Source: DASWLF01 sp963768765
GTDB taxonomy: Bacteria; Desulfobacterota; Desulfobaccia; Desulfobaccales; 0-14-0-80-60-11
Reading direction: 5' to 3'
DNA length: 64,000 bases
Assembly (NCBI GenBank): GCA_963768765.1
Contig: CAVYJK010000021.1
Coordinates: 62,001 to 126,000, forward strand
Part shown: positions 1-8,966 of the stretch, in pieces
Numbering within the stretch: position 1 is the first letter of the stretch
Layout of the letters: every line of letters begins with the position of its first letter
Notes under the pieces: model-generated
The model's database searches: none
Told to the model about the DNA's origin: nothing
What the model saw: the letters and a program-made list of their open reading frames with translations, nothing else
Position numbers and translations under genes: made by a program

Positions 1-1
1 C

Positions 2-808
2 ACCGCCCGCTTCATGCTGGGGAATCTCTATGATTTTGACCCGGAGAAGCACTATTTGCCCCCGGAGGCCCGGGAGGAGCTGGACCGCCTGGCGCTCTCC
101 TGGCTGGCCCAACTGCTGGCGCGGGTGCAGAAGGCTTACGGGGATTACGAATTCCACCTGGCCTACCACCGCCTGCACCAGTTCTGCGCGGTGGAGATGT
201 CCGCCATTTACCTGGACATCTTGAAGGACCGCCTCTATGTTTCCCGGGCCGACTCCCGGGCCCGCCGCAGCGCCCAGTCCACCTTGTGGGACCTCCTGGG
301 GAGCCTGACCGCGGCCATGGCCCCCATCCTCTCCTTCACCGCGGAGGAGGTGTGGGAATATCTGCCCGGCCGGGGCCACCCGGAAAGCGTCCATCTGGCG
401 GCCTTTCCCCAGGCGCCGCCCGGGTTCCCCGACGAGGCCCTGCTCACGAAATATGACTTTTTATTGAAGGTGCGCAGCGACATCAACCGGGGCCTGGAGG
501 AGGCTCGCAAGGTCAAGCTTCTTTCCACCGCCCAGGAGGCGAAGGTTCTCCTGGGGGCCGACGGAGAACTCCTGGAGCGGCTGACCGCCCAGGTGGCAGA
601 GCTCCAAACCCTGGCCCAGGTGGCGGAACTGGCGGTGGCGCCGGGAGGCCGGGGATTGGAGGGCCAGGAGGTCCCGGGACTGCGGCTTCAGGTGGAGGCA
701 GCCCCGGGAAGCAAGTGCATCCGCTGCTGGTTCACCCGGTCCACGGTGGGGGAAGATCCGGGACACCCGCAAATCTGCGCCCACTGCCGCCAGGCGCTGG
801 AGGGTTAA
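2..808 (+). CDS. ileS: Isoleucine-tRNA ligase, C-terminal part (5' end outside window)
   Basis: About 268 C-terminal residues of a class I isoleucyl-tRNA synthetase, which charges tRNA-Ile in the cytoplasm. The reading frame is open at the window edge and begins with the family stretch TARFMLGNLYDF. The anticodon-binding helical domain follows, with SFTAEEVWEYLPG. The protein ends in a zinc-finger tail with two CxxC pairs (CIRC near residue 238, CAHC near residue 261), as in bacterial IleS. The catalytic HIGH and KMSKS motifs lie upstream of the window. The stop is 3 bp before lspA. The ileS-lspA order is common in proteobacteria and supports co-transcription. Confidence 0.96.
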   Translation, partial: TARFMLGNLYDFDPEKHYLPPEAREELDRLALSWLAQLLARVQKAYGDYEFHLAYHRLHQFCAVEMSAIYLDILKDRLYVSRADSRARRSAQSTLWDLLGSLTAAMAPILSFTAEEVWEYLPGRGHPESVHLAAFPQAPPGFPDEALLTKYDFLLKVRSDINRGLEEARKVKLLSTAQEAKVLLGADGELLERLTAQVAELQTLAQVAELAVAPGGRGLEGQEVPGLRLQVEAAPGSKCIRCWFTRSTVGEDPGHPQICAHCRQALEG

Positions 809-811
809 GAC

Positions 812-1312
812 ATGGGCCGCAAATTGGCCGTCCTCATCCCGGTGCTGGTCGTGGGGCTGGCATTGGACCTGGCCAGCAAGCTCATGGTCCTCCATTACCT
901 GCCGCTGGGGGCCCAGGTTCCCGTCATCAAGGGCTTTTTCAACCTGGTGCACGTGCACAACAAGGGGGCGGCCTTCGGCATGATGGCCAACTGGTCCGTG
1001 GAGTTTGCCCGGCTGTTCTTTGTCGGCACCACCACCCTGGTGCTGGCGGTGGTGGGCTATTTCTGGTGGCGCCTGCCGGAGGACCGCTGGCAGGCGGCCC
1101 TGGGCTACAGCCTGATCATGGCCGGGGCCCTGGGTAACTTAATGGACCGGGTGCGCCTGGGCGAGGTGGTGGATTTTCTGGACGTCCACTGGGGACGCTA
1201 CCATTGGCCGGCCTTCAACGTGGCGGACAGCCTGGTCTGCCTGGGGGCCGGAGTCCTGGTATGGGTAATCTTAACGGAAGAGAAAAAAGTCAATGCATCC
1301 AGTGCTGTTTGA
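812..1312 (+). CDS. lspA: Lipoprotein signal peptidase II
   Basis: 166-residue inner-membrane aspartic protease that cleaves the signal peptide of diacylglyceryl-modified prolipoproteins. The conserved box HNKGAAFGM is present. The two catalytic aspartates are in GNLMDR and in FNVADS. Four hydrophobic segments fit the usual topology and the length is normal. It starts 3 bp after ileS, and its last 20 bp overlap lgt, so the two lipoprotein-maturation genes are probably translationally coupled. In the cell it acts after Lgt. Confidence 0.97.
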   Translation: MGRKLAVLIPVLVVGLALDLASKLMVLHYLPLGAQVPVIKGFFNLVHVHNKGAAFGMMANWSVEFARLFFVGTTTLVLAVVGYFWWRLPEDRWQAALGYSLIMAGALGNLMDRVRLGEVVDFLDVHWGRYHWPAFNVADSLVCLGAGVLVWVILTEEKKVNASSAV

Positions 1313-2075
1313 ATACGGGCCGCTGAGGATCTTTACTTACGGGTTCTTCCTGGCCCTGGCCTTTCTTTCCGCCATTTACGTGGCAGCCGGGGAGGCCCGG
1401 CGCCAGGGCCTGCCGGTGGCGAAATTTTACGATCTCTGTTTTTACTTGGTGTTGGCGGCGCTGGTAGGCTCCCGCTTGCTGTACGTCCTGCTGGAAGTAC
1501 GGCAATTTCTGGCCCACCCCCTGAAAATCTTCGCTCTCTGGGAAGGGGGACTGGTATTCCACGGCGGGGTGGTCCTGGCCCTGGCGGTGGCTTTCTATTA
1601 CATCCGGCGCCACCATCTCCCCTGGCGGCCCACCCTGGACGCCCTGGCCTTGGGGCTGCCGGTGGGCCAATTTTTCGGGCGCATCGGCTGCTTCATGGCC
1701 GGGTGCTGTTACGGCTCGCCCTCCAACCTGCCCTGGGCCGTGACCTTCACCAACCCGCAGTCGTTGTGCCCCCTCAGGGAGCCCCTGCATCCTGCCCAGC
1801 TGTACGAGGCCTTGCTGGCCCTGGGGGTGTTCGGTATCCTCTACCGGCTAAGGACCAGAAAACGGTTCGACGGCCAGATGTTGCTTGCCTACTTCACCCT
1901 GGCGGGACTGGTGCGCTTCGGGGTGGAGTTTTTCCGGAGCCCGGTGGACTACCGCGGCCCGGTGTTGTTCGGCTGGATGCCCTTGACCCAGTTGATGGCG
2001 CTCTGCCTGGCCCTGGTCAGCGGCTCCTTGCTCCTTTACTTTCTCTGGCGGTCCCCAGCGCAACCGCAGGCTTAA
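1293..2075 (+). CDS. lgt: Prolipoprotein diacylglyceryl transferase
   Basis: 260-residue polytopic membrane enzyme that moves diacylglycerol from phosphatidylglycerol to the lipobox cysteine of prolipoproteins, the first step of lipoprotein maturation. The family signature GRIGCFMAGCCYG lies near residues 129-141, and the conserved HGG motif (VFHGGVV) is near residue 90. The start overlaps the end of lspA. Lipoprotein substrates in this window include BamD (lipobox TGGC) and the amidohydrolase at 25.0 kb. Confidence 0.96.
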   Translation: MHPVLFEYGPLRIFTYGFFLALAFLSAIYVAAGEARRQGLPVAKFYDLCFYLVLAALVGSRLLYVLLEVRQFLAHPLKIFALWEGGLVFHGGVVLALAVAFYYIRRHHLPWRPTLDALALGLPVGQFFGRIGCFMAGCCYGSPSNLPWAVTFTNPQSLCPLREPLHPAQLYEALLALGVFGILYRLRTRKRFDGQMLLAYFTLAGLVRFGVEFFRSPVDYRGPVLFGWMPLTQLMALCLALVSGSLLLYFLWRSPAQPQA

Positions 2076-2100
2076 TAAACCTGGGGAAAAGGGGGAACCC

Positions 2101-2925
2101 GTGCACGCTCGCCGGTGGCTCACAGCCCTCATCGCCCTGCCCGTACTCCTGCTGGTGGTCCTTAAAGGCGGCCACCTCTTTTTCGTTCTTATTATGCTGG
2201 TGGTAAACGGGCTGGCCCAGTGGGAGTTCCTGGTGATGTTCCAACCCGAAGGCGACCGACTCCGCCGGCTTAAGGCCATTATGCTGGGGTCCCTGCTGGT
2301 GCTGAGCTTTTGCACAGCCCAGCGGAGCGTCAATCTGTGCAACCCCTCGGGTCCCCTCTTCGTGCTGGTGGCCGTGCTCTTCGCCTTCTTTCTGTTTTAC
2401 CTGGCCAGTTATGGCCATATTGCCAATCCTTCCCAGGAGCTGATGGTAAATACCCTGGGGTTCGTTTATCTACCCCTGCTCTTGGGGCATTTCATCTGGC
2501 TGCGGTACCTGCCCTTGGGCGAATGGTGGGTCCTGTGGCTGCTAATGGTAATGTTCGCCGGGGATACGGCCGCGTTCTACATCGGCCGGACCTGGGGCAA
2601 GAAAAAGCTCTATCCCGCGGTGAGCCCGGGCAAGACCTGGGCGGGGGCCTGGGGAGGCCTGGCCGCCTGCCTGGTGGTGGGAATCCTGGCGGGAAAGTGG
2701 CTTTTGCCTCTCATGAGTTTTCAGGGGCTGGGGTTACTTTCCCTGCTCCTGGCCCTGGTGGGACTGGTGGGAGACCTCTTTGAGTCCATGCTCAAGCGCC
2801 AGGTCCAGGTGAAGGACGCCTCGCAGCTGCTGCCGGGCCACGGCGGGATGCTGGACCGCCTGGACAGCCTGCTGTTCGCCGCCCCGGCCGTGGTCTACGC
2901 CCGGTTGTTCTTCATCGGCTGGTAA
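2101..2925 (+). CDS. cdsA: Phosphatidate cytidylyltransferase (CDP-diglyceride synthase)
   Basis: 274-residue polytopic membrane enzyme making CDP-diacylglycerol from phosphatidic acid and CTP, the precursor of all bacterial phospholipids. The C-terminal family signature is clear: ESMLKRQ, then KDASQLLPGHGGMLDR. A GTG start at 2101 follows a GGGGAAAAGGGGG tract that can serve as ribosome-binding site. It sits 25 bp after lgt, so ileS-lspA-lgt-cdsA may form one transcript ending at the terminator at 3021. Confidence 0.94.
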   Translation: MHARRWLTALIALPVLLLVVLKGGHLFFVLIMLVVNGLAQWEFLVMFQPEGDRLRRLKAIMLGSLLVLSFCTAQRSVNLCNPSGPLFVLVAVLFAFFLFYLASYGHIANPSQELMVNTLGFVYLPLLLGHFIWLRYLPLGEWWVLWLLMVMFAGDTAAFYIGRTWGKKKLYPAVSPGKTWAGAWGGLAACLVVGILAGKWLLPLMSFQGLGLLSLLLALVGLVGDLFESMLKRQVQVKDASQLLPGHGGMLDRLDSLLFAAPAVVYARLFFIGW

Positions 2926-3020
2926 AGCCGGAGCGAGACCTTTGGGCTGAAAGGTCTGTGTGGCAGCGAGCCAGGGGGGTGCCATAGGGGCCTGCCCACC
3001 GGAAACAGGCTCAGAAATAA

Positions 3021-3057
3021 ATTAGGGCAGGCCCCAGGGGGCCTGCCCTAATTTTTT
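3021..3057. terminator. Bidirectional intrinsic terminator between cdsA and the TolC gene
   Basis: A 15-bp perfect inverted repeat (arms 3021-3035 and 3038-3052) is followed by a T-run on the plus strand. An A/T-rich tract precedes it, giving a U-rich tail on the minus-strand transcript. It lies between two convergent genes, so it can end both transcripts. Confidence 0.85.
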
Positions 3058-3075
3058 ACCGGTTCCGGCGGTAGA

Positions 3076-4512
3076 TTACTTTTTGGCCGGGGCGGTGCTG
3101 CTGGCCGGTTTGACGGCCGGGGTGGCGATCGCTTCGGGGCCCAGGGAACGCCGGTAAGCGCCGGTGGCTTTATCCAGTTTGGCCACCGCCAGGTTGTACT
3201 GGTACAGGGCCATGAGGTAGTCCCCCCGGAAGGACCCGTACCTTTCAAAGGCCTGGAAGATGTCGTCCAGCTTCCCCAGACCCATGTCAAAGTTGCTGAA
3301 CGCGGTGACCAACCAGCGGCGGGCATTGACGTAAGCCTTTTCCATCCCCACGGAAGCCTTGTAATTCTCCTGGACTTTGCCGTAGTTCTGGGCCACCTCC
3401 ACGGGAATGCCCATGAGGGCGGTCTTTTCGGTGTAGCGCAGTTGGTTCAGTTCGGCCTGGGCCTGGCCGATCTTGGCCTTCAGGATGCCGAAATCGAAGT
3501 GCCACTTGGCGCCCACAAAGGGGAGGGCGCCGTTGTCGTTAAAATAGTCCACAATGTAGGGGTCCGGGTTGTACTTCCGGCCCGGTCCGGCGCCAGCCAG
3601 TTGTCCTACCACCGCCAGGAAAAAGGAAGGATAACGGTCGGCTTTGGCCGCGTCCACCAGGAGTTGCCGGGCGGCCAGGCCTTCCTTCAACTGGGTGAAC
3701 TCCGGCCGCATCTCCAGGGCCTCACGGACGTAATAGTCCAGCCCGGCCGGCGACGCGGTGGGGTTGGGCAATTCCTGGGGCACCTGGAAGTCCTCCTCCG
3801 CGCCGGTGAGGGCCCTCAGGGCCTGGTAAGCCACCTTGGAGCCTTCCTCGGCCTCCGCCGCAAACTTTTCAATGGCGCCCTCATAGGAGGCCAGGCGGTA
3901 ACGGTCGCTCTCCCTCACGTTGGGCGAGTTGATTGTGAGCAACCGGGTGATGCGTTCCCGGGTGTCGCTCAGATAGGTGCGGGCGTCTTTCACCGCTTCC
4001 TTGCCTTGCTCGGCCAGGATCAACCCGTAGTAGGCTTCGGAAACCTGCAGGATCACCTCCCCCTTCTTGGCGTCCACCCCGGCTTCCTTGACTTTGATGT
4101 TCCTGGCTGCGGCTTCTTCCCGGAAGGCGATCTTGCCGAAGGTATAGAGGGGCTGGAAGACGCTGAAATCCATGCGCCCGAAGATGGCCACGCCGTGCAG
4201 CTTATCTTTGGGGTCCGGGTAAAAGAGCTGCCCACCCCCGGGCGGAGCCACCGGCAGGCGGGCCTTGGGAATCGCGCCCCCCATGACGGTGGCGTCTAAT
4301 TGGGGCCAGCGGTAGCCGTGGGCTTCGTTTTTCTGTTCCGCGGCCAGGGACACTTCGCTCTTGGATGCTTTAACCTCCGGACTGAACTTCAGGGCCATGG
4401 TTACAAGGTCTTTCAAAGTCAGCACCGGCTTTGCCGCCGCCCCGGCAGAGAGCGGCGCCAGCAAGATGACCAGGGCCAAGATTACTCCCCCCAAACGGGC
4501 CCACTTAGTCAT
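3076..4512 (-). CDS. TolC-family outer-membrane efflux/secretion channel protein
   Basis: 478 residues with an N-terminal signal peptide (hydrophobic core VILALVILLAPLSAG). The body has the alternating long-helix pattern of the outer-membrane efflux protein family: LTLKDLVTMALKFSPEV at the start of the first repeat and the second helical repeat starting near residue 255 (DYYVREALEMRPEF). The tail is rich in Lys, Pro and Ala. The family forms a trimeric outer-membrane duct for type I secretion or RND/ABC efflux. No inner-membrane pump or adaptor is adjacent, so the substrate cannot be inferred. It is a single gene, divergent from the epimerase. Confidence 0.85.
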   Translation of the reverse strand: MTKWARLGGVILALVILLAPLSAGAAAKPVLTLKDLVTMALKFSPEVKASKSEVSLAAEQKNEAHGYRWPQLDATVMGGAIPKARLPVAPPGGGQLFYPDPKDKLHGVAIFGRMDFSVFQPLYTFGKIAFREEAAARNIKVKEAGVDAKKGEVILQVSEAYYGLILAEQGKEAVKDARTYLSDTRERITRLLTINSPNVRESDRYRLASYEGAIEKFAAEAEEGSKVAYQALRALTGAEEDFQVPQELPNPTASPAGLDYYVREALEMRPEFTQLKEGLAARQLLVDAAKADRYPSFFLAVVGQLAGAGPGRKYNPDPYIVDYFNDNGALPFVGAKWHFDFGILKAKIGQAQAELNQLRYTEKTALMGIPVEVAQNYGKVQENYKASVGMEKAYVNARRWLVTAFSNFDMGLGKLDDIFQAFERYGSFRGDYLMALYQYNLAVAKLDKATGAYRRSLGPEAIATPAVKPASSTAPAKK

Positions 4513-4751
4513 ATCCCCCTCCTTTTTACCTACAAAGCATGACGAACGTTAAAATAGTGTCGACATACCCCCCCGTCAAGCCAATCTCGGGCTGCGACCT
4601 ATATTAGCAGGGAAACGGGCAAAGTTCATCTATTTTTTTCCAAGTAATTTGAAAATTAAGAATTTTTCTCTCAATGGTAAGGGGAAATTTGCATCAGCAA
4701 TTTTGAATGAGTTATTATTACACAACACTTAAAGAAAGGCAGTGAGGTTCT

Positions 4752-5696
4752 ATGGCGGCATCCCGACGGGTTTTGGTTACCGGGGGGGCGGGATTCATCG
4801 GCTCCCACCTGGCCGAGCGCTTCGCAGCCGCGGGCCACGAAGTGGCGGTGGTGGACAATCTGAGCACCGGCAAACGGGAGTACGTGCCAGCCACCGCCCA
4901 GTTTTTTCCTTATGACATCAAGACCCGGGAGGCCTACGACCTTATTTGCACCTGGCGGCCCCAGGTCATCGTCCATCTGGCGGCCCAGATGAGCGTCCAG
5001 GTGTCGGTGAGTGACCCGGTGTTCGACGCCCAGGACAACATCCTGGGCTCCTTAAACCTCTTCCAGGCCGCGACCCAGGCGGGTGTGGGCAAGATCATCT
5101 TCGCCTCCACCGGTGGGGCCATATACGGGGACGAGGCCCCGCTGCCGGCCCGGGAAGGATATCCGCCCCAGCCCGAGTGCCCCTACGGGGTGGCCAAGCT
5201 GGCTGTGGAACACTACCTGCATTTTTACCAGCGGCAGTTTGGCATTGTCCCTGTGGTCCTGCGCTATGCCAACGTTTACGGGCCCCGGCAGAACGGCCAG
5301 GGGGAGGCCGGCGTGGTGGCCATCTTCATCGAAAAATTCCTGGCCGACCTCCAGCCCGTCATCAACGGCGACGGCCGGCAGACCCGGGATTTCGTCTACG
5401 TGGGCGACGTGGTGGAAGCCAACGTTCTGGCCCTGGATTACCCCCAGGCCGGGATCTTCAATATCGGCACCGGGCAGGAGACGGACATCCTCACCATCTA
5501 TCTCCAGCTGCAGGAATTGACCGGCTCGCCCCGGGGCCCAGCGCACGGCCCCGCCAAGCCGGGAGAGCAGCGTCGCAGCGTCCTGGACAGCGCCCTGGCC
5601 CGGGAAAGACTGGGCTGGCAGCCCCAGGCCAGCCTGGCCGACGGCCTGGCCCGCACCGTGGCCGCCTTCCGGGAGGCAGCCGCGGCCAGCCCCTAA
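4752..5696 (+). CDS. NAD-dependent epimerase/dehydratase (UDP-glucose 4-epimerase-like)
   Basis: 314-residue extended short-chain dehydrogenase. The Rossmann glycine motif GGAGFIGSHL is at residues 11-20. The catalytic Ser/Thr region is FASTGGAIYG, the Tyr-Lys pair is YGVAK, and RDFVYVGDVVEAN follows. Members interconvert nucleotide sugars for envelope polysaccharides. The sequence is GalE-like, but the substrate (UDP-Glc, UDP-GlcNAc or UDP-GlcA) cannot be read from it. A GTGAGG ribosome-binding site precedes the ATG. The upstream 240 bp is AT-rich and shared with the divergent TolC gene. Confidence 0.87.
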   Translation: MAASRRVLVTGGAGFIGSHLAERFAAAGHEVAVVDNLSTGKREYVPATAQFFPYDIKTREAYDLICTWRPQVIVHLAAQMSVQVSVSDPVFDAQDNILGSLNLFQAATQAGVGKIIFASTGGAIYGDEAPLPAREGYPPQPECPYGVAKLAVEHYLHFYQRQFGIVPVVLRYANVYGPRQNGQGEAGVVAIFIEKFLADLQPVINGDGRQTRDFVYVGDVVEANVLALDYPQAGIFNIGTGQETDILTIYLQLQELTGSPRGPAHGPAKPGEQRRSVLDSALARERLGWQPQASLADGLARTVAAFREAAAASP

Positions 5697-5814
5697 CCAA
5701 TAAACCGCCAATCTTCCGGTTGCCGCCCTGGGCCTTGCCCTTCCTCCCAGAATTGAGTAACTTAAAGATTGACCATGGTTAATAGCAGGCAAGTGAACGG
5801 ATGGTGCCCAAGAC

Positions 5815-6750
5815 ATGGAAATAATGATTGAAACCCAGGACCTGACCAAATACTACGGCCCCAACCTGGCCATCGACCGGCTCAGCTTCCAGGTGGCAGC
5901 CGGGGAAATCGTGGGATTCCTGGGCCCCAACGGGGCCGGCAAGACCACCACCCTGAAGATCCTGGCCGGGTACCTCTCCCCCACTTCGGGGACGGCCCGC
6001 ATCAACGGCTTCGACGCGGTGGACAAATCCCTTCAGGTCAGGGCCTCCCTGGGCTACCTGCCGGAGAACGTCCCCATTTATCCGGACCTCACCGTGACCC
6101 AGTTTTTGGAGTTCGCGGCCCGGGCCAAGGGGGTGGAGGCCAAACAGGAAAGAGGCGAAATCCAGCGGGTGGAGGAGGCCTGCGGCCTGGAAGAGGTGCG
6201 GCAGACCCTGGTGGGCGCCCTGTCCAAGGGCTTCCGGCAGCGGCTGGGGCTGGCCCAGGCCCTGCTGAAGGCGCCGCCCCTGCTGATTCTGGACGAGCCC
6301 ACCATCGGGCTGGACCCTTCCCAGATCGTGGAGATCCGCACCCTGATTAAAAACCTGGAGGGCTCCCACACGGTGATGTTGAGCAGCCACATCCTGCCGG
6401 AAGTGAGCCAGCTGTGCCATCGGGTGATCATCATCAACAAGGGGCAGATCGTGGCCAGCGACACGCCGGAGAACCTCTCCCGGCAGTTGGGGCACGGGTC
6501 CCGCGTCAGGCTGGCGGTGCGAGGCCCGGAAGATAAAGTGGCGGCGGCCCTCCAGGCGGTGGCCGGGGTGACCCGGGTGGCGCCCCTGGGCGAAGGCCAG
6601 TTCCTGGTGGAATCCGGCGGCGAGCTGGAACTGCGCCCCCAGCTGGCCCGGGCCGTGGTGGACCAGGGCTGGGAACTCCTGGAACTCAAGGGGCAAGAGT
6701 TCAGCCTGGAAGACGTGTTCCTCAACCTGGTGACGGAAGAAGAGTCATGA
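5815..6750 (+). CDS. ABC transporter ATP-binding protein (GldA-like)
   Basis: 311-residue ATPase of an ABC-2 exporter. Walker A is GPNGAGKTT (near residue 40), the signature region is LSKGFRQRLGLAQ, and Walker B is LLILDEPTIGLDP. The C-terminal extension of about 80 residues is the regulatory tail usual for this family. An in-frame second ATG at 5824 is an alternative start. The stop overlaps the next gene by 4 bp (ATGA). With its three downstream genes it matches the gliding-type (GldA-GldF-GldG) ABC locus, which also occurs in non-gliding bacteria; the substrate is unknown. Confidence 0.9.
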   Translation: MEIMIETQDLTKYYGPNLAIDRLSFQVAAGEIVGFLGPNGAGKTTTLKILAGYLSPTSGTARINGFDAVDKSLQVRASLGYLPENVPIYPDLTVTQFLEFAARAKGVEAKQERGEIQRVEEACGLEEVRQTLVGALSKGFRQRLGLAQALLKAPPLLILDEPTIGLDPSQIVEIRTLIKNLEGSHTVMLSSHILPEVSQLCHRVIIINKGQIVASDTPENLSRQLGHGSRVRLAVRGPEDKVAAALQAVAGVTRVAPLGEGQFLVESGGELELRPQLARAVVDQGWELLELKGQEFSLEDVFLNLVTEEES

Positions 6751-7535
6751 AGAGCCTGAACGGTTGTCTGGCCTTGCTGCGCAAGGAATTGACGGTCTAC
6801 TTCGCCACGCCCATCTTTTACATCACCGGATTTTTCTTCCTGGTGCTGGCGGGCTATTTCTTTTACACCAATGTCCTCTACTACAGCATCATCAGCCTGC
6901 AGGCGGCTCAGCAGGCTTCCAACCCTCAGGTGGCCGCCCAGCTGAACCCGACCCAGATGGTCTACCGGCCCCTGTTTGCGGTCCTGGCCATCGTCTTGCT
7001 CTTTCTGGTGCCGCTCCTCACCATGCGGCTGCTGGCCGAAGAGAAGCGCTCCGGCACCGCGGAGCTGCTCTTCACCTATCCCATCACCGACTGGGCGGTG
7101 ATCCTGGGAAAATTTCTCTCGGCCCTGCTGGTTTACCTGATCTTCCTGGCCTTCACCGCCAGTTACTCCCTGGCGCTCACCTTCTTCACCCGGCTGGATT
7201 GGGGCGCCATCGGCACCGGCTACCTGGGGCTGGTTCTCCTGGGGGCCGCGGCCCTGGCCCTGGGGCTTTTCGCCTCCAGCCTCACCGAGAACCAGATCGT
7301 CGCCGGGGTGGTGGGTTTCGCCCTGCTGCTGCTTTTCTGGATCATCGGCTGGGTGCAGGAGTTGGGGGCCGGCGGCCTGGGGAAGGCCTTCCAGTATCTG
7401 TCGCTTCTGGACCACTACGATAACTTCACCAAGGGGGTCATCGACACCCGGGACCTGGTGTATTGCCTGAGCTTCATCTTTTTCTTCCTCTTCCTCACCA
7501 AGAGGCAGTTGGAATCCAGGCGCTGGAGAGCCTAA
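6747..7535 (+). CDS. ABC-2 type transporter permease (GldF-like)
   Basis: 262-residue integral membrane protein with about six hydrophobic segments, including ITGFFFLVLAGYFFY and VAGVVGFALLLLFWIIG. The motif LTMRLLAEEKRSGTAELL is typical of ABC-2 permeases. It overlaps the ATPase gene by 4 bp and is followed after 2 bp by the GldG-like gene, so the transporter is translated as a coupled unit. Confidence 0.88.
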   Translation: MKSLNGCLALLRKELTVYFATPIFYITGFFFLVLAGYFFYTNVLYYSIISLQAAQQASNPQVAAQLNPTQMVYRPLFAVLAIVLLFLVPLLTMRLLAEEKRSGTAELLFTYPITDWAVILGKFLSALLVYLIFLAFTASYSLALTFFTRLDWGAIGTGYLGLVLLGAAALALGLFASSLTENQIVAGVVGFALLLLFWIIGWVQELGAGGLGKAFQYLSLLDHYDNFTKGVIDTRDLVYCLSFIFFFLFLTKRQLESRRWRA

Positions 7536-7537
7536 AA

Positions 7538-8966
7538 GTGGATTGGCGAAATCAGTTGCAGAAACGCAGGGTAATTTACGGCGCCGGCTCCGCGGCGTCG
7601 GTGCTGCTGGTAATCGGCATTCTCGTCGTGGTGGCCTTGCTGGCCAACTGGCGCTTCCTGCGCTGGGACGTCACCCAGGGGCAGACCCAGTCCCTGTCGG
7701 CCGTCACCAAGGCGTTGCTCAAAGAAGTGACGAAGCCCCTTAACATGACGGTGTTTCTGCCGGAAGGGTCCGGGGAGCGCCAGAATGCCAAGGATATCCT
7801 CAGCCGCTACGTCGACCACAACCCCAAGGTGGAGCTTTCACTTTGCGGACCCGGAACGGGAACCCCTCAAGGCCAAAGAAGCGGGCTACCGGTTCCCCGG
7901 CAACGTGCTCCTGACCTACGAAGGGCGCCACCAGATGGCTGACCGGCCCGATGAGGAGGCCGTCACCAACACCCTGCGCAAGATTCTCAAGCCGGGACGC
8001 AAACAGGTCCATTTTCTCACGGGCCACGGCGAGCGGGACATCACCAAAGCCGGCCAGGGAGGCTTCCAGGTGGCCCGCCGGGCTTTGGAAAACGAAGGCT
8101 ATGAGATCAAGCCCCTGAATCTGTTGACCCAGGGTGAGGTCCCCAAGGACGCCGCAGTGGTGATCCTGGTGGGCCCCAAGAAGGCTTTTCTGGCCAACGA
8201 AATTGCCGCCTTGAAGGCTTACCTTGACCGGGGCGGCCGGCTGCTCACGATGCTGGAGCCCTTTGAAGACGCGGGCCTGAAGGATTTCCTGGCCGGCTAT
8301 GGCTTCGGCCTGGATGGCGGCATCATCCTGGACGTCAACCGGGTGAGCCAGGCCCTGGGGGTGAACGCCATCATGCCCCTGGTGGTGCAGTATGGGGCCA
8401 GCCCCATCACCAGGGATTTTCAAAACCTCGTCACTGTCTACCCCCTGGCCCGCCCCCTGACGCTCAACCGGGAAGTGAAAGGGGTGGCGTTGTTGCCCCT
8501 GGCCACCACCACCAACACCAGTTATGAAAAGAAGGGCAAGGACTGGATGAAGTCGGGGAAGGCGGGGTTCGACGCCAAAGAAGATAAAAAAGGCCCCTTC
8601 ACCCTGGCGGCCCAGGCGGAAATTAACCTGGAGGCAAAAAAATCGCCTAAGGAGAATCCTAAGGCCCAGGCCGAAAAAGCCACCGGGGAGGAGAACAAGG
8701 CTTATCTGGTGACCTTCGGCGACGTGGATTTTGCCGATAACGCCTACTTCAACCTCTTCGGCAACGGGGACCTGTTCCTGAACACCGTCAACTTCCTGGC
8801 CTCCGAAGAGGCCCAGATCACCGTGCGGGAGGCCGGGAAGGCCCAACTTCTCACCCTGACGGGCCGGCAGGTCTGGGGCCTGTTCCTGGCCAGCCTGGTG
8901 TGGGCTCCCCTGGTGATGCTGGCGGCCGGCATCTGGGCTTACCGGCGCCGGAGGGCCCGGCGATGA
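7538..8966 (+). CDS. GldG-family ABC-associated substrate-binding-like protein, one frameshift
   Basis: The product is read in two frames. The GTG start at 7538 follows GGAGAG. The N-terminal part has a membrane segment (SVLLVIGILVVVALLANW) and the family text SLSAVTKALLKEV. At 7836-7838 a TTT run shifts the frame; dropping one T restores VELHFADPE and the rest of the protein to 8966. The corrected length is about 475 residues and includes the FLTGHGERD motif and a C-terminal membrane helix (GLFLASLVWAPLVMLAAGIWA). It fits the uncharacterised ABC-type transport system domain found after GldA/GldF pairs. The break may be a sequencing error. Confidence 0.8.

Noticed and set aside
7538..8966. 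Programmed ribosomal frameshift in the GldG-like gene
   Set aside because: There is no slippery heptamer with a downstream pseudoknot, and the same kind of one-base break occurs in many unrelated genes here, so a sequence error is the simpler reading.
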